Positions 6,092-7,665 of a stretch of 7,665 nt of DNA are shown here, in pieces. The notes beneath the pieces were generated by a model. The model searched no databases, was not told the origin of the DNA, and saw only the letters and a program-made list of their open reading frames with translations. A program made the position numbers and the translations under genes. How positions within the stretch are numbered: position 1 is the first letter of the stretch; every line of letters begins with the position of its first letter. Origin of the DNA: Anaerolineae bacterium (GTDB taxonomy: Bacteria; Chloroflexota; Anaerolineae; Aggregatilineales; Phototrophicaceae); NCBI GenBank assembly GCA_014379235.1, contig JACMMD010000238.1:1-7665 (forward strand). The letters are read 5' to 3'.

Positions 6092-6116
6092 ATATCCTCG
6101 TTATCCTACGTATAAT
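6088..6116 (+). promoter_or_regulatory. Sigma-70-type promoter of the PIN/TRAM gene
   Basis: TTGAAT (6088-6093; 4 of 6) and a perfect TATAAT (6111-6116) are separated by exactly 17 bp. The -35 overlaps the stop codon of the upstream gene (TGA at 6089-6091). Transcription would start near 6123, giving a leader of about 115 nt. Confidence 0.7.
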
Positions 6117-6181
6117 TCCAGTGTCATATTAACATTCTGCCCCACCGAGTTTTATCAGGGTTGGGTTTTCGGCGGTGTTAG

Positions 6182-6203
6182 CCTGCGCCTATTCATTCGC
6201 AGG
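6182..6203 (+). promoter_or_regulatory. Stem-loop in the 5' leader of the PIN/TRAM gene
   Basis: CCTGCG (6182-6187) and CGCAGG (6198-6203) form a perfect 6-bp stem with a 10-nt loop, extendable by one G-U pair. It lies in the predicted leader, 22 nt before the Shine-Dalgarno GGGAG (6226-6230). A second possible stem, CACCG/CGGTG (6143-6147 and 6173-6177), precedes it. A role in RNA stability or self-regulation by the encoded RNase-like protein is only a guess. Confidence 0.4.
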
Positions 6204-6237
6204 TCACACACGCTAAACGCAATCCGGGAGTAAGTAC

Positions 6238-7296
6238 ATGTCCATTGATTTCGTCTCCCGCATCGTCGGTATGTTAGTGTTTGCATTAGTTGGGGCCCGT
6301 GTGGGCATTGATGTGTCGCAAGAAATGGGCATTCCCCAAGAAGCGACATCCTTCATTTTCGCTCTGGTCGGCATCCTGTTCGGCCTCATTCTCACCCCTT
6401 GGCTGACCGTTCGTCCCATCCGTTTCATCAGCCGCATGATTACCGAACAGCCTGTCGAAAACCTGTTTGCAGCGCTGGCCGGGCTGATGTTCGGGCTGTT
6501 TATCGCGCTGTTGGCGGCATATCCGCTGTCGCTGCTCGGACGCCCGTTTGGTGATCTCATACCCGCGATACTGACTGTCGTCGGCGCTTATTTCGGTATG
6601 ACGATCTTTCGCATCCGTGCGCGTGAACTGTGGTCACTGCTCAATGATCGAGTGGGCACAACGCGCAAAAAGCCGCTTTTCAGCATGACATCTGACCGCC
6701 CGCTGCTGTTGGATACCAGTGTGCTCATTGACGGGCGCATCGTTGATATTGCCAAAACAGGCTTCATTGGCGGCTCAATGATTGTTCCGCGCTTTGTGCT
6801 ATCGGAACTGCATCAGGTGGCGGACTCGTCGGATACGCTGCGACGTAACCGGGGTCGGCGCGGACTGGCCAAGCTGAACGAGCTGCAACGCGAGTCTGAT
6901 CTACCCTTCAAGATCATTGAGGACGACATCGAGGAACTCAACAAGGTCGACGATAAGCTGGTGGCGCTGGCGGTGCAGATGAACGCGCCCATCCTCACCA
7001 ACGACTTCAACTTGAACCGCGTGGCCGAAGCGCAAGGCGTCACAGTGTTGAACATCAACCTGTTGGCGAACGCGGTGCGCGCGATCTATATCCCCGGCGA
7101 AACCTTCCCGATTCACATCATTCAGGAAGGGCGCGAGTCCGATCAAGGTGTCGGCTATCTCGAAGATGGCACGATGGTGGTGGTCGAAGAAGGCAAGAGC
7201 TTTATGGATCGTACCATCAACGTGACCGTCACCAAGCTGATTAACAAAGAAGCGGGGCGCATGATCTTCGCGCAGCCCGCCGTCGTCAAACGCTAG
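6238..7296 (+). CDS. PIN/TRAM domain membrane protein, YacL family
   Basis: This 352-residue protein has the full YacL-type layout. Four N-terminal membrane helices (about 8-25, 36-56, 76-98, 105-124) anchor it in the cytoplasmic membrane. A PIN domain follows (about 154-275) with a complete acidic set: D159 in 'LLLDTSVLIDGRI', E190 in 'VLSE', D238/D239 in 'KVDDKLVALA' and D256 in 'LTNDFNLN'. A C-terminal TRAM domain (about 287-345), including 'GVGYLEDGTMVVVEEG', is an RNA-binding beta-barrel. PIN domains are metal-dependent ribonucleases; TRAM domains bind RNA, notably tRNA or rRNA. In Bacillus the homologue is YacL, whose exact substrate I do not know. The ATG at 6238 has GGGAG 7 nt upstream and its own promoter at 6088-6116. 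In many Firmicutes yacL is next to ispD; that link is absent here. The gene ends 7 nt before a 30-nt palindrome probably acting as terminator. Confidence 0.92.
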   Translation: MSIDFVSRIVGMLVFALVGARVGIDVSQEMGIPQEATSFIFALVGILFGLILTPWLTVRPIRFISRMITEQPVENLFAALAGLMFGLFIALLAAYPLSLLGRPFGDLIPAILTVVGAYFGMTIFRIRARELWSLLNDRVGTTRKKPLFSMTSDRPLLLDTSVLIDGRIVDIAKTGFIGGSMIVPRFVLSELHQVADSSDTLRRNRGRRGLAKLNELQRESDLPFKIIEDDIEELNKVDDKLVALAVQMNAPILTNDFNLNRVAEAQGVTVLNINLLANAVRAIYIPGETFPIHIIQEGRESDQGVGYLEDGTMVVVEEGKSFMDRTINVTVTKLINKEAGRMIFAQPAVVKR

Positions 7297-7302
7297 AGCA
7301 TG

Positions 7303-7332
7303 TGTAGGGGTGACGCACGCGTCGCTCCTACG
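7303..7332. repeat. 30-nt palindromic repeat, likely bidirectional terminator
   Basis: GTAGGGGTGACGC (7304-7316) pairs with GCGTCGCTCCTAC (7319-7331) along 13 positions, counting two G-U wobbles, with only AC between; T7303-G7332 can add a further wobble. It lies between the converging PIN/TRAM gene and the right-edge glycosyltransferase gene. The latter's stop codon (TAG, 7330-7328) is part of the repeat. Length and outer arm TGTAGGGG match the palindrome at 1304-1333; the inner sequences differ, as in REP-like families. There is no T-tract after it on either strand. Confidence 0.8.
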
Positions 7333-7665
7333 ATATAACCTCGTAAACCTGATAGCCTGACCTGTCGTAAATGCGCGCCATGCCTGCGTCCCATGTGGGC
7401 GGAGCATCGCTGTCTATCTCCGCGAGTGTTCGCTCAGTCTCGCCGTAGAAAACATAACGCACACGGTTCGCTGTGAAGAACACCGCTTGTTCTTCTGCGC
7501 TCATCTCACCGCGATAGAAGCGCTCGACATCGGCCTCTTTGCTAAAAAAGTTCAATGTTTCCGGCCCGTGCCCGACAACCGTTCGTAAATCCGTCCACGC
7601 CGGAATCAGGTTGCCCGTACTTGGAGCACTCAAGATTATCGCGTCCGTGTCGGCGTTTTGGTCGA
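7328..7665 (-). CDS. C-terminal end of a large GT-C-like membrane glycosyltransferase (5' partial)
   Basis: The minus-strand frame is open to the right edge, so the N-terminal part lies outside; the TTG at 7633 is internal. The 112 visible residues contain 'ILSAPSTGNLIPAWTDLRTV', 'VGHGPETLNF', a 'K....ERFYRG' segment, 'NRVRYVFYGETERTL' and a final 'ARIYDRSGYQVYEV'. In GT-C-like multi-pass glycosyltransferases common in Chloroflexota, a similar soluble tail after the membrane region has the pattern 'TGN.IPA...R...GH..ET....K...V..FF......R......V.YV.YG..E'. This points to a polyprenyl-phosphate-sugar-dependent transferase working on the outer face of the membrane. The tail is not catalytic, so activity must be judged from the missing part. 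Its stop codon falls inside the 30-nt palindrome, so the last residues 'EVIS' directly adjoin the repeat. Confidence 0.75.
   Translation of the reverse strand, partial: DQNADTDAIILSAPSTGNLIPAWTDLRTVVGHGPETLNFFSKEADVERFYRGEMSAEEQAVFFTANRVRYVFYGETERTLAEIDSDAPPTWDAGMARIYDRSGYQVYEVIS

Noticed and set aside
6901..7407. 168-codon minus-strand frame
   Set aside because: It lies opposite the PIN and TRAM coding region and overlaps the end of the glycosyltransferase gene in another frame; no family resemblance.

Overview
The window looks like a piece of a bacterial chromosome, most probably from the Chloroflexota (Anaerolineae-like). This is inferred from the protein families: a YfhO-type domain next to a Wzx-type flippase, a large GT-C-type glycosyltransferase tail with the 'TGNLIPA..GHGPET' signature, a YacL-type PIN/TRAM membrane protein, and a XisH/XisI pair. 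No rRNA or other taxonomic marker is present. Genes are moderately GC-rich (about 55-65% in hand-counted blocks). Two zones are clearly richer in AT: the gap before asnS and the xisH gene.

Layout from left to right: (1) the 3' part of a large membrane protein that joins a YfhO C-terminal domain to a complete polysaccharide flippase and runs off the left edge (1-2216, +); (2) a small uncharacterised gene facing it (2297-2614, -); (3) a 370-bp AT-rich gap ending in an extended -10 promoter; (4) asparaginyl-tRNA synthetase asnS (2985-4322, +); (5) a converging, overlapping xisH-xisI pair (5091-4346, -); (6) a compact polytopic membrane protein resembling GT87/DUF2029 mannosyltransferases (5156-6091, +); (7) a PIN-TRAM membrane-anchored RNase-like protein (6238-7296, +) with its own good promoter; (8) the 3' end of a second large GT-C-like membrane glycosyltransferase converging from the right edge (7328-7665, -).

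Genes 1, 6 and 8 fit assembly and export of surface glycans. asnS and the PIN/TRAM gene are housekeeping or RNA-related genes placed between them. XisH/XisI is a mobile accessory pair whose role outside heterocystous cyanobacteria is unclear.

The most striking feature not explained by genes is a set of related palindromes. Two are 30 nt long with TGTAGGGG-type outer arms: one lies in frame inside the flippase coding region (1304-1333), and the other sits between converging genes and supplies the stop codon of the right-hand one (7303-7332). A third stem-loop with the same TAGGGGTGA core sits between asnS and xisI (4336-4364) and holds the xisI stop codon. They look like a dispersed REP/MITE-like repeat family used as intergenic terminators and, once, as coding sequence.
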